Below the pieces are notes generated by a model. The model worked only from the letters and a program-made list of their open reading frames with translations, was not told the origin of the DNA and did no database searches. A stretch of DNA of 6,588 nucleotides, taken from contig JASLEQ010000143.1 in NCBI GenBank assembly GCA_030151135.1, positions 1 to 6,588 on the forward strand. The letters are read 5' to 3'. This document shows, in pieces, positions 1-5,855 of this stretch. Positions within the stretch are counted from its first letter, which is position 1; each line of letters opens with the position of its first letter. The translations under genes and the position numbers were made by a program. This DNA is from Candidatus Sulfotelmatobacter sp. Lineage in GTDB: Bacteria; Acidobacteriota; Terriglobia; Terriglobales; SbA1.

Positions 1-3
1 CTC

Positions 4-621
4 CTAGTGATTGGGTGCGTTTGACATCTGATTCATGATCAGGGGCATGCCGACCATCTCAACATAGAGTTGGCTGAAGCTGCCGTGAATTAGCGTGGAG
101 ACGTTATTGAGTGACGTAGCGGTGCTCGGCAGGTTGGTGACATATTGGATCACGGGGTTGGTAGATATGCCGCTGCTGACCGCCCACACTGTGTACCCGT
201 AGACCGTCGACAGACTCGCGTAGCTCGCCTGTCCGGACACGGCATTAAGCTGCCATGTCAGAGTGTCGTTTCCTCTATTGTAGCTGGCGTTTTGAACACG
301 CCAACAATTATCTATGCCTGTCTCGACTTCGGTGCCCTCCTCATAGTCGTTCCATGTTGCCGTCTGAACGTAATAAGGTGGGTTTAGCTTGGGAAGGGAC
401 GAATTGGTCACACTCGCCGAGTAAGCTAACACTTGGCCACACTGTTGCGCGATCACTTTCGCTGGAGATCCCCATGAAGCATGCGACCAATCGAATCCCT
501 TGAACAGTTCCCCAAATGCGATTTTGGAGGAATTGGTCTGAGCGGAGTTATAGAAATCAACCAGGTACTCGTAGGGGCCCCCTGGGGCGCGGCAGTCTGA
601 TTCCAGTAGAACTGCATGCAA
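4..621 (-). CDS. Secreted GH71/GH99-like protein, C-terminal part (continuation after frame break)
   Basis: This frame continues the preceding gene. Its first dozen codons only shadow the upstream frame; protein-like sequence begins at about GGPYEYLVDFYN. It contains FDWSHASW and then TATWNDYEEGTEVE (motif at 322-354), which parallels the active-site segment of GH99 (NEW-x-EGT-x-IE) and the WNDYGE segment of GH71. The remaining 100 residues look like a beta-rich accessory domain (alternating polar and hydrophobic stretches rich in Ser, Thr, Val and Tyr) and end at a TAG stop at 4-6. There is no convincing ribosome binding site for the ATG at 619-621 and no signal peptide, so independent translation as an exported protein is unlikely. 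I read it as the 3' part of one gene of about 576 codons. The family assignment rests on motif resemblance only. Confidence 0.75.
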   Translation of the reverse strand: MHAVLLESDCRAPGGPYEYLVDFYNSAQTNSSKIAFGELFKGFDWSHASWGSPAKVIAQQCGQVLAYSASVTNSSLPKLNPPYYVQTATWNDYEEGTEVETGIDNCWRVQNASYNRGNDTLTWQLNAVSGQASYASLSTVYGYTVWAVSSGISTNPVIQYVTNLPSTATSLNNVSTLIHGSFSQLYVEMVGMPLIMNQMSNAPNH

Positions 622-1733
622 CCCGGGACGTTTGAACCGGTGCTACAGTCACCTGGGACAGTGGGGATAGCGGGGTACGTCCAACCTCCGTTATTGCCGT
701 CAACATAGAATTGCGTTCCACTTGAATTGCCTGCGATTTGCGGCCACGCGTATGCTCCGGAGAAATAGCTCGTAATGAAGGGGTTTGGGTCGGGGTTCGT
801 GTTGAAATTCCCATATTCCTTAACGAATTCCATGGGAGTGGAGTAGGTGGCGGCATGCTGAGTGACCGCTTGCCAGATCGTGTCCCAATTCGTTGGTCCT
901 GGATTATTTGGACAGTCGGAAACCACGCTCGGCCACGAGCATTCGCTGATAAATACGGACACAAGATTTGCTCCAGTGACGGTGTCTTGCGCGTAGTACG
1001 GGGTTTCAGCCCAATGTTGGTCGATGTAGTCCGTGTCGGCCTCTAAATTCTGGATAATGCATGTGGTCTGATCCTGACTATTTCGAGGGCACCCCAATAG
1101 AGTCTGTGTGCCCGACAGGATTGCTCCTTGATCGATCATGATAAGTAGCTTGAGTGGGTAGCCGGGTCTGTTGTTAAGGTCGTCGGCTTCGACTTGCACT
1201 GTGTTATTCAGAAATCCGTTTGCTTGTTGATTCGTGCCGTACCAATCCGGTGAAACCGCCCAATAACCGAGATTGATCATTTGCTGGTGCTGTGCCGCAA
1301 CTACCTGCGCGGTGCTCTCATCGTAGCCGATAATCTTGTGATCGCCGGCCTGTGAATTGGTGCAAGTCTGTGTTCCGTTGTACGGTCCGCCTGGACCAGT
1401 GGTGCAGAACCAGGGCTGGTATGCCGCGATGAATTTCGTCGACGGTTCGGATGGAAGCCATGTGCTTAGTGGCAGATGAGACATGTGGCCCGGGATGGAA
1501 TCAACCAACTGAGTCTGAGCGTGCGAATTCGTAGAGGTGGTTGCAAATCCAATTAAATTGCCAGTGCAGTATGTGTGGTTTCCTAACGGATCATTCGGGC
1601 CTGAGCATGCAGCGGTGTTATTTCCGGTTTCTGCGGCTAAGGTGGTGGCGCCGCTTTGGGCTTGTGAGATTGGGGAGAGCAGGAGGGCGGCGAGCGCGAG
1701 TATGGGTACTCTCGCAGCGAGAAGCTGACGCAT
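453..1733 (-). CDS. Secreted GH71/GH99-like TIM-barrel protein, N-terminal part (frame broken)
   Basis: This 426-codon frame encodes the first two thirds of an exported protein. Residues 1-25 form a signal peptide (basic start, hydrophobic core, SQA/QS cleavage). The segment from about residue 100 resembles the opening of GH71/GH99-type barrels: AAYQPWF (103-109), a GYD motif (136-138) and SPDWYG (161-166), later KEYGNF and GAYAWPQ. The start is supported by CTGGAG eight bases upstream. The protein-like sequence stops near the homopolymer cluster at 574-587; the last 40 or so residues look like out-of-frame translation, and the natural continuation lies in the overlapping frame ending at position 4. 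In those families such proteins cleave mannan or alpha-glucan backbones outside the cytoplasm; the substrate here cannot be inferred. As encoded, the product lacks the acidic motif expected at the active site, so it is probably inactive unless the break is a sequencing error. Confidence 0.8.
   Translation of the reverse strand: MRQLLAARVPILALAALLLSPISQAQSGATTLAAETGNNTAACSGPNDPLGNHTYCTGNLIGFATTSTNSHAQTQLVDSIPGHMSHLPLSTWLPSEPSTKFIAAYQPWFCTTGPGGPYNGTQTCTNSQAGDHKIIGYDESTAQVVAAQHQQMINLGYWAVSPDWYGTNQQANGFLNNTVQVEADDLNNRPGYPLKLLIMIDQGAILSGTQTLLGCPRNSQDQTTCIIQNLEADTDYIDQHWAETPYYAQDTVTGANLVSVFISECSWPSVVSDCPNNPGPTNWDTIWQAVTQHAATYSTPMEFVKEYGNFNTNPDPNPFITSYFSGAYAWPQIAGNSSGTQFYVDGNNGGWTYPAIPTVPGDCSTGSNVPGCMQFYWNQTAAPQGAPTSTWLISITPLRPIPPKSHLGNCSRDSIGRMLHGDLQRK
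574..587 (-). other. Frame-disruption site in C/G homopolymer cluster
   Basis: Read on the minus strand this is CCCCAGGGGGCCCC. The upstream frame passes through it as AAPQGAPTS and loses protein character, while the downstream frame emerges as GGPYEYLVDF. Adding one G gives the continuous reading AAPQGGPYEYLV, and the total length from 1733 to 4 becomes 1731 bases, an exact multiple of three. This fits a single-base deletion, either real or a homopolymer sequencing or assembly error. No canonical X-XXY-YYZ slippery heptamer is present in the zero frame, so programmed -1 frameshifting is a weak alternative. Confidence 0.75.
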
Positions 1734-1741
1734 CGGAGTGG

Positions 1742-1747
1742 CTCCAG
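1742..1747 (-). promoter_or_regulatory. Ribosome binding site of the GH-like gene
   Basis: On the minus strand CTGGAG lies eight bases upstream of the ATG at 1731-1733. It supports that start, which also places the signal peptide exactly at the N-terminus. No convincing -35/-10 pair was found further upstream. Confidence 0.6.
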
Positions 1748-2006
1748 TTGTAAGAAGTCGTACGGCAGGCCCAAAAGCGAACTGAAGTTAGCACGTGTTT
1801 TAAGGCAAGCCGCATAGGGTGAATACTGGAGTAGCAACCATTTGGCGCTGTAGCCGATAATTGGCGGGCGCTATTTACAACGATGTTAGTTAGAGAGAAA
1901 AAATCTCAAAGTATATTGCATATCTTCGATATATCTATTGGGCGACTACACAGAACTGACCTGATCAGACCACATTCATTGCCATTCGGTTCATATCGGC
2001 GACAGT
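1748..2006. other. Non-coding spacer, AT-rich patch, no gene seen
   Basis: This is the upstream region of the minus-strand GH-like gene. No open frame here looks like a protein. Positions of about 1880-1960 are clearly A+T-rich compared with the rest of the window and contain small palindromes (ATATC-TTC-GATAT near 1920-1932, and GAGA with TCTC near 1895-1910). The patch may hold promoter elements for either strand, but I could not identify a well-spaced -35/-10 pair, so I assign no function. Confidence 0.4.
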
Positions 2007-2115
2007 CGGCACGACTGGACATCGTGCCCTCCCCGGTTTCGCCGAGTTTTTTTGATTGGCGCTGTCAGCGAAAATCCCCACTTCTGGCAAAACCGGCCAG
2101 AAATGGGGCGCCCCT
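2007..2115 (+). repeat. Composite intergenic repeat, copy 1
   Basis: This copy starts with CGGCACGACTGG and ends near GGGGCGCCCCTG; it matches copy 2 about 199 bp downstream at roughly 80-85% by eye. It holds two inverted repeats. Element A is GGCACGA (2008-2014) paired with TCGTGCC (2022-2028), a perfect 7-bp stem with a 7-base loop. Element B is CCCCACTTCTGGC (2076-2088) paired with GCCAGAAATGGGG (2096-2108), 13 positions with one non-Watson-Crick pair and a 7-base loop. A seven-T run (about 2047-2053) lies between them. Such paired palindromes suggest a REP/MITE-like non-autonomous repeat or a structured RNA. Long open frames over it are by-products of the repeat. Confidence 0.8.
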
Positions 2116-2170
2116 GCTGTTTGCTTCATGCTCCGATTGCGAATTGTTGAGGGGCAAACTCTTGGGGCCT

Positions 2171-2196
2171 CCGCGGCTGAAGCCGCGGCATTTTTT
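2171..2196 (+). terminator. Intrinsic-terminator-like hairpin between the repeat copies
   Basis: CCGCGGCT (2171-2178) and AGCCGCGG (2181-2188) form a perfect G+C-rich palindrome. A CA dinucleotide and six T residues (2191-2196) follow, the classic shape of a Rho-independent terminator on the plus strand. No gene lies immediately upstream on that strand, so it would end either a transcript that includes repeat copy 1 or read-through. It could instead be a third palindromic part of the composite repeat, since this kind of G+C-rich palindrome also occurs as a dispersed element. Confidence 0.55.
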
Positions 2197-2205
2197 CCGG
2201 CTTGG

Positions 2206-2311
2206 CGGCACGACTGGGCGTCCTGCCCTTGCCGGTTTCGTCTAGTTTTCGATTGCACTGTCAGGGAAAATCCCCACTTCTGGCAACACCGGCCAGAAAT
2301 GGGGCACCCTG
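2206..2311 (+). repeat. Composite intergenic repeat, copy 2
   Basis: This direct copy of the 2007-2115 unit has the same order of elements. Element A is GGCACGA (2207-2213) with TCCTGCC (2221-2227); a change in the second arm puts one mismatch in a stem that is perfect in copy 1. Element B is CCCCACTTCTGGC (2272-2284) with GCCAGAAATGGGG (2292-2304), identical in both arms to copy 1 and differing in the loop (AACACCG versus AAAACCG). Sequence between A and B has diverged and is a few bases shorter. Conservation of element B against a drifting linker suggests that its hairpin is the part under constraint or the part recently copied. Confidence 0.8.
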
Positions 2312-2462
2312 GCACCTATTGTCGCGGGGATAATGCGTCGAACTGGAATCCTCATCACCCATCAAGATTATCGGTGCATTCCACACGTTTTTGAAAATCT
2401 CTGGATTTCCACAATCCAAAATGCCGAGGGCCGCGTACTCCGGTTGCAATTGATTTCGAAAC

Positions 2463-2467
2463 GGAGG
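2463..2467 (+). promoter_or_regulatory. Ribosome binding site of the six-cysteine exported protein
   Basis: GGAGG lies five bases before the ATG at 2473-2475, a strong Shine-Dalgarno match that fixes the start. The signal peptide begins directly at this codon. No convincing sigma-70 promoter could be picked out between the repeat cluster and this site. Confidence 0.75.
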
Positions 2468-2472
2468 ACCAA

Positions 2473-3315
2473 ATGAAAATCCGATTGCTTCGGGCCTCTG
2501 CCTTCCTGGCGTTGGCCTTTCTGCCGGTAGGCGTATTTGCTCAAGCGAACCATCCCTCTTCCCTCAAACCGAATCAGACCTTGGGCTACGGCTCGAACCA
2601 GATCGTACTCTTCACGTATACGCAAAGTTTCGACTGTGTGGATCAACCTTTGGATGACCTGAATTTCAATGGAATCGCAGCGGAATCGGACCCGTCAGAG
2701 TTCCAAATTCCGATTTGCCAGGCCGGCATAAAACCAACCATCGATCCCACCGGGCTTCAGGGCAGTCACGATGCGACCGAGCCTCTGTTTGTTCTTGTGC
2801 CGATGTTCTCGGCGGATAACGATCAGAATCCCAATGACGCCATCTCATGCACGGGTGTAGTAAGCGGCACCAACTGCGGACCCGCGCTAGGCAGCACATT
2901 GATCAGCTTATTTGGCGCATTGCCCGAAGCGTTCAAAGCCAAGCCGTTGGTATACACACAATGTCCCGGGCCGGGATATCCTGCCGGGACCTGCACCATG
3001 CACGCGTCGCGGCTGGATTTAGGGTTGGCGCTCGAACAACTCGGTTTGTTGCCACCACCGCCTGCTAATTTCTTCGTGCCATCACCGAACCACAGCCATC
3101 TCGTGTTGAACGTGGACGTTAGTACTGCTCCGATCTGGTGGGAAGTAGTGCCGGTCCTGGTCATGAACTCCAACGACTGGCCCAGCCAGGACGGCAGCAG
3201 CGGAATTACCTCGTATGCGAAGCTGGAAGCCGCGGAGAAAGCCGGCGATGCGATCCAGGTCCCGTCCAACTTCTTTCTGTTTTTTGCCTCGCACGACATG
3301 AATGGAATGCACTGA
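2473..3315 (+). CDS. Exported six-cysteine protein of unknown function
   Basis: This 280-residue protein begins with a clear signal peptide (residues 1-23, MKIRLL start, hydrophobic core, VFA/QA cleavage) and has no other membrane segment, so it is probably periplasmic or released. The mature part has six cysteines (55, 82, 126, 135, 164, 174), which could make three disulfides. It also has the neighbouring segments CTMHASRLDLG (174-184) and NHSHLVLNVDV (206-216), a WWEVVPVLVMNSNDWP stretch (222-237) and a His/Met-containing tail ending SHDMNGMH. The His residues may suggest metal binding, but I see no known catalytic motif and do not recognise the family. It stands alone, with a long repeat-bearing spacer before it and a strong hairpin after it, so it is probably monocistronic. 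That it is a real gene is well supported by the start signals and composition. Confidence 0.85.
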   Translation: MKIRLLRASAFLALAFLPVGVFAQANHPSSLKPNQTLGYGSNQIVLFTYTQSFDCVDQPLDDLNFNGIAAESDPSEFQIPICQAGIKPTIDPTGLQGSHDATEPLFVLVPMFSADNDQNPNDAISCTGVVSGTNCGPALGSTLISLFGALPEAFKAKPLVYTQCPGPGYPAGTCTMHASRLDLGLALEQLGLLPPPPANFFVPSPNHSHLVLNVDVSTAPIWWEVVPVLVMNSNDWPSQDGSSGITSYAKLEAAEKAGDAIQVPSNFFLFFASHDMNGMH

Positions 3316-3347
3316 AGGAGTGTGTAGGTTCTCGGAAATTTCCTGCG

Positions 3348-3377
3348 CGGCGGCCGGTCACCGGCCGCCGACTTTTA
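3348..3377 (+). terminator. Terminator-like hairpin after the six-cysteine protein gene
   Basis: CGGCGGCCGG (3348-3357) and CCGGCCGCCG (3361-3370) form a perfect 10-bp stem with a TCA loop, followed by ACTTTTAT. It lies 33 bases after the stop codon. The T tract is short, so termination may be less than complete. The next gene is convergent, so the hairpin may also block transcription running into it. Confidence 0.7.
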
Positions 3378-3541
3378 TCTTTGAAGCGTTCTGACCCCGC
3401 GCATCATGCCATTCCCGTGCTTTAAGACATTCGGTCGTACTGAATCGCTGAGAGGCGCGCGTGTGCGGTGCCGTCTCCGCGGTGTCCGGTATTTTCGTTG
3501 TGGTCGAGGGAAGCCGAGAAGCGCCAGATCGGAGAACAGTT

Positions 3542-4303
3542 TTATTCTCCCGCTCCGACCATCAGGATTGCGGAAGTTGGTGCCGATGAGCCGGCTTCCG
3601 GCTCAACGGTGATGGCAAATGCTTTGGCTTGGACGCGATTCGGAAGCGGAGGTTCAATCACGGTTGCGCTGCCGCGAGCGTCCGGCTTAAATACTCCCGC
3701 CGGAATGGGAGCGCCGGTCTGGGGAATCAGCCACAGTTCATAGGCCTTCTCCGGGGGCAATGCGGGCAAGTTGCTAGCCAGGAAAATCAGGCTGGAGCGG
3801 TCGCGCAAATAGATAGCTTTGCCTTGCGGTTGGGGAGGGGTCTTCGCGGCAACCAGAGTCACACGCATCGCGTCAGTGGCGGTGAGCGTGGCGACGATCT
3901 GTTTGGCCTCCGCGAGTTGCGCCTGGCGATCAGTTAAATCCGTTTGCAGTCCGGCGATTTTATGGCGAAGGCGCGCATTCTGCTGCCATAACAGGGCTGC
4001 CGCGATGAGAAGCACTGCGGCCGAAAACGCTGGAACCAGCATCCAGGGTGTCCGCTTGGGGCGTGGCGCGACGCGGGGTTCGCGGGCAACGGCGTCCATC
4101 AGACGCGTTCGCGCGCGCGCGGGCGGGGCAACTTGCGGTGCGGAAAGCGCCAGCCGCGCCAAGTCGCTCTGCAGTTTCATCAGCTCTTCCCGGCAATCGG
4201 TGCAGCCTTGGAGGTGATGTTCCACAGAGGTCCGCCGCTCGCCAGTGAGCTCGCCGAGAGCTAACAGCACCAGTTCTTCCGCGAATTGTTCATGAACGCT
4301 CAT
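3542..4303 (-). CDS. RskA-type membrane anti-sigma factor with zinc-binding N-terminus
   Basis: This 253-residue protein should bind the ECF sigma factor encoded just upstream and keep it inactive at the inner membrane. Residues 1-45 form the anti-sigma (ZAS/zf-HC2-like) domain with His30-x3-Cys34-x2-Cys37, the zinc-binding signature. A basic linker leads to one membrane span (about 86-106). A heptad-like, probably coiled-coil stretch follows (about 107-140), then an RskA-family C-terminal domain (about 147-253) with the typical YELWLIP, P-I-P-AGVF and FAITVEPE-GSS-PT segments. The topology is therefore cytoplasmic zinc domain and periplasmic RskA domain. The start ATG overlaps the sigma stop codon (ATGA), and AGGA lies 10 bases upstream inside the sigma gene, so translation is probably coupled. 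In this family, release needs regulated intramembrane proteolysis; the signal here is unknown. The specificity name RskA/SigK should not be transferred. Confidence 0.93.
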   Translation of the reverse strand: MSVHEQFAEELVLLALGELTGERRTSVEHHLQGCTDCREELMKLQSDLARLALSAPQVAPPARARTRLMDAVAREPRVAPRPKRTPWMLVPAFSAAVLLIAAALLWQQNARLRHKIAGLQTDLTDRQAQLAEAKQIVATLTATDAMRVTLVAAKTPPQPQGKAIYLRDRSSLIFLASNLPALPPEKAYELWLIPQTGAPIPAGVFKPDARGSATVIEPPLPNRVQAKAFAITVEPEAGSSAPTSAILMVGAGE

Positions 4304-4848
4304 GTTCCGAAAATCCTGCGCAAAGACAGCAACCCGCTACGGATTCGTGTTTTTATGGTTCCCAACGGCTCGCCGGTTTTGGCGGCGATTTCGCTGTGGG
4401 TCAGGCCGTCAAAATATGCCATCTCAAGCGCCTTGCGCTGGTCCGGCGGCATTTTGATCAAAGCGTCTCCAATTTTGTCGGCGGCCCAACTCTGTTCGAC
4501 GCGGTCGGCGAAATCGGGCGGCGTCGCGATCATCAGATCCTCGATACTGGATTCCGGGCGCCGCTTTCTCAGCATGTCAATCGCACGATTGCGTGTAATT
4601 ACGGCGAGCCAGGGCCCGAGACTGGAACGGCTCGGGTCGAAGCTCCCTGGTTTGCGCCACAACTGCAGGAAGATTTCCTGCAGCAAATCCTCAGCCCCGC
4701 TGGTATCGCGCAACACGCGCAGGCTGATGGAGTACACCAGACCGGAATAGCGGTCGTATAAAGCTTCCATCGCCGTTTCGTCGCCCGCCCGCACAGCAGA
4801 CAACAGTGCCGCGTCGGTCAAAGATTCCTTGGATGGAGCAGCAGGCAA
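4300..4848 (-). CDS. ECF-family RNA polymerase sigma factor
   Basis: This 182-residue protein has the two-domain layout of an ECF sigma factor. The sigma-2 region spans about 26-97, with AEDLLQEIFLQLWRK (52-66, core-binding region 2.2) and PWLAVITRNRAIDMLRKRR (79-97, regions 2.3/2.4 for -10 recognition). After a short linker, sigma-4 (about 128-178) carries a helix-turn-helix, LTHSEIAAKTGEPLGTIKTR (149-168), for -35 contact. It directs RNA polymerase to a dedicated regulon and is controlled by the RskA-type protein whose start overlaps its stop by four bases. The assigned start is a TTG (4846-4848) preceded by AAGAGA at seven bases. No ATG occurs before residue 27, which lies inside sigma-2, and an in-frame stop lies six codons further upstream, so a non-ATG start is required. 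A second in-frame TTG at residue 10 is an alternative. The weak start may limit sigma level. Confidence 0.93.
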   Translation of the reverse strand: MPAAPSKESLTDAALLSAVRAGDETAMEALYDRYSGLVYSISLRVLRDTSGAEDLLQEIFLQLWRKPGSFDPSRSSLGPWLAVITRNRAIDMLRKRRPESSIEDLMIATPPDFADRVEQSWAADKIGDALIKMPPDQRKALEMAYFDGLTHSEIAAKTGEPLGTIKTRIRSGLLSLRRIFGT

Positions 4849-4855
4849 ACGCGAA

Positions 4856-4861
4856 TCTCTT
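4856..4861 (-). promoter_or_regulatory. Ribosome binding site selecting a TTG start for the sigma gene
   Basis: On the minus strand AAGAGA lies seven bases before the TTG at 4846-4848. The sequence just upstream has a TAA stop in frame, and no ATG or GTG is available at the start of the conserved region, so this site supports the TTG initiation codon. Confidence 0.5.
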
Positions 4862-4887
4862 TCTATTTAGAATACGTTTGAGAACCC

Positions 4888-4978
4888 AAGGTGGATTGCA
4901 CGCTGCGCGTCCACCTGGATGAATTAAAAACGTTAGCAGGATAGCCGTATTCGAACAAGGTGGGCCGGTAAATCCACC
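4888..4978. promoter_or_regulatory. Pair of related stem elements in the divergent sigma/hydrolase spacer
   Basis: The spacer 4849-5177 separates two divergent genes. It contains CAAGGTGG twice (4887-4894 and 4956-4963, 69 bp apart), each followed by a complementary arm. AGGTGGA (4889-4895) pairs perfectly with TCCACCT (4910-4916), and GGTGG (4959-4963) pairs with CCACC (4974-4978). The first is about 40-70 bases before the sigma start and could be a 5'-leader hairpin. As DNA, the repeated half-sites could be an operator for a regulator acting on both genes. I could not identify a reliable -35/-10 or ECF-type promoter in the spacer, and the rest of it (about 4980-5170) shows nothing else I can support except a short GGTTC-G-GAACC palindrome near 5039-5049. 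Confidence 0.35.
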
Positions 4979-5177
4979 CTTCTGATTTTGATGGGCGTCA
5001 CCGCAGCCGAGGGCACATCTACCTTGCGTTGTGTGCGAGGTTCGGAACCCGGGGGCCTTACGAGTGGATCGAGCATTGAGCTGGATAGCACATAGCCTTC
5101 TCCGTTCAGTCGAGTTCTTCATGGGAACGCGAATGTTACAGTGGAAATATTCGGGAATTTGCAGGAAGAGGTAAGGA

Positions 5178-5843
5178 ATGCAGGAGTATCGCGGTATCAA
5201 AATTCCGCAATCATTGAACGAGATCATCCGTCCGCAGGAGACGGCGCTGATTGTGTATGACATGCAGGCTGGAATCACGAAGCAGGTTGCAAATGGGGAA
5301 TCGATTGTCAGCAACGTGGCAAAAGTTCTAGGAGCGGCCCGATCTGCGGGCATTCGAACTTTCTTCACGCGGCACATGTCATTGCCGAAGGAGTTGATGG
5401 GCGCATTCCAGTTCAAGATGGCGATGGCCTGGCAACGGGCAGATTCACCGGAAAAGGTGAAGACCATCTTTGGCCGAGATAATCCCGCGTTTCAGATCAT
5501 TCCTGAACTGGCGCCCCGGCCGAGTGAAGGTCTGGTCGACAAAATTTCTATGTCCGCTTTCGAAGGCACTTACCTTGAAATGGCGTTGCGGGACTGCGGC
5601 ATTCGCAGCTTCATCATCTGCGGGATCGCGCTGGAGATCGGGATTGATCCGACGTGCCGGCAAGGTGCAGATCTCGGGTTCTGGCCCATTCTTCTGCAGG
5701 ATGCATGCGGCTTCGGAAACGAAGAGGCGGCGCACCATTCGCTCGCTTCGCTGAGGCACATGGGCGACACGATCGTTACGGACGTGGAGACAGTCTGCGG
5801 GTTGCTGGGCCGAGACCGCAATATTCCTGCCACCAGCGCCTAA
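5178..5843 (+). CDS. Isochorismatase-like (cysteine hydrolase superfamily) protein with Gly at the usual Cys position
   Basis: This 221-residue protein has the isochorismatase-like fold. ALIVYDMQ (23-30) supplies the usual Asp (Asp28), TFFTRH (61-66) follows, and DKISMSAFEGTYLE (121-134) gives the usual Lys (Lys122). The segment FIICGIALEIGIDPTCRQGADLGF (145-168) aligns with the family pattern G-V-x-T-x-x-C-V, but the nucleophilic Cys position is Gly155. Cys148 and Cys160 lie nearby and cannot be assumed to replace it. LQDACG (173-178) ends the core. Canonical members hydrolyse isochorismate, nicotinamide, N-carbamoyl amides or similar cytosolic substrates. Without the Cys, this one may be non-hydrolytic, use another nucleophile or have a binding role, and I believe a recognisable subfamily has this change. 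AAGAGG six bases or so before the ATG fixes the start. It is divergent from the sigma gene and apparently monocistronic. Confidence 0.88.
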   Translation: MQEYRGIKIPQSLNEIIRPQETALIVYDMQAGITKQVANGESIVSNVAKVLGAARSAGIRTFFTRHMSLPKELMGAFQFKMAMAWQRADSPEKVKTIFGRDNPAFQIIPELAPRPSEGLVDKISMSAFEGTYLEMALRDCGIRSFIICGIALEIGIDPTCRQGADLGFWPILLQDACGFGNEEAAHHSLASLRHMGDTIVTDVETVCGLLGRDRNIPATSA

Positions 5844-5855
5844 AACGCAGTGAAA

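Noticed and set aside
574..587. Programmed -1 ribosomal frameshift joining the two hydrolase frames
   Set aside because: No X-XXY-YYZ slippery heptamer is in the correct phase, and this enzyme type is not known to use one. A single-base indel in a homopolymer cluster is simpler.
1741..1880. Sigma-70-type promoter upstream of the GH-like gene (for example TTGGGC with TACAAC)
   Set aside because: The best-spaced pair puts the transcription start almost at the ATG, which would remove the ribosome binding site. Other pairs have poor spacing.
1965..2315. A 116-codon minus-strand open frame and a 112-codon plus-strand frame (2056-2394) over the repeat cluster
   Set aside because: Both are produced by the duplicated palindromes: the similar peptide segments in them are translations of the repeat. 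There is no ribosome binding site or protein-like composition.
3531..3550. GGAGAA/TTCTCC inverted repeat at the end of the anti-sigma gene as a terminator
   Set aside because: It overlaps the stop codon, has only six pairs with an eight-base loop, and no T tract follows on the minus strand.
4691..5467. A 258-codon minus-strand open frame spanning the sigma start, the spacer and the hydrolase 5' half
   Set aside because: It overlaps two well-supported genes in other frames, is rich in Cys, Arg and Pro without motifs, and has no domain logic. It is a shadow frame.
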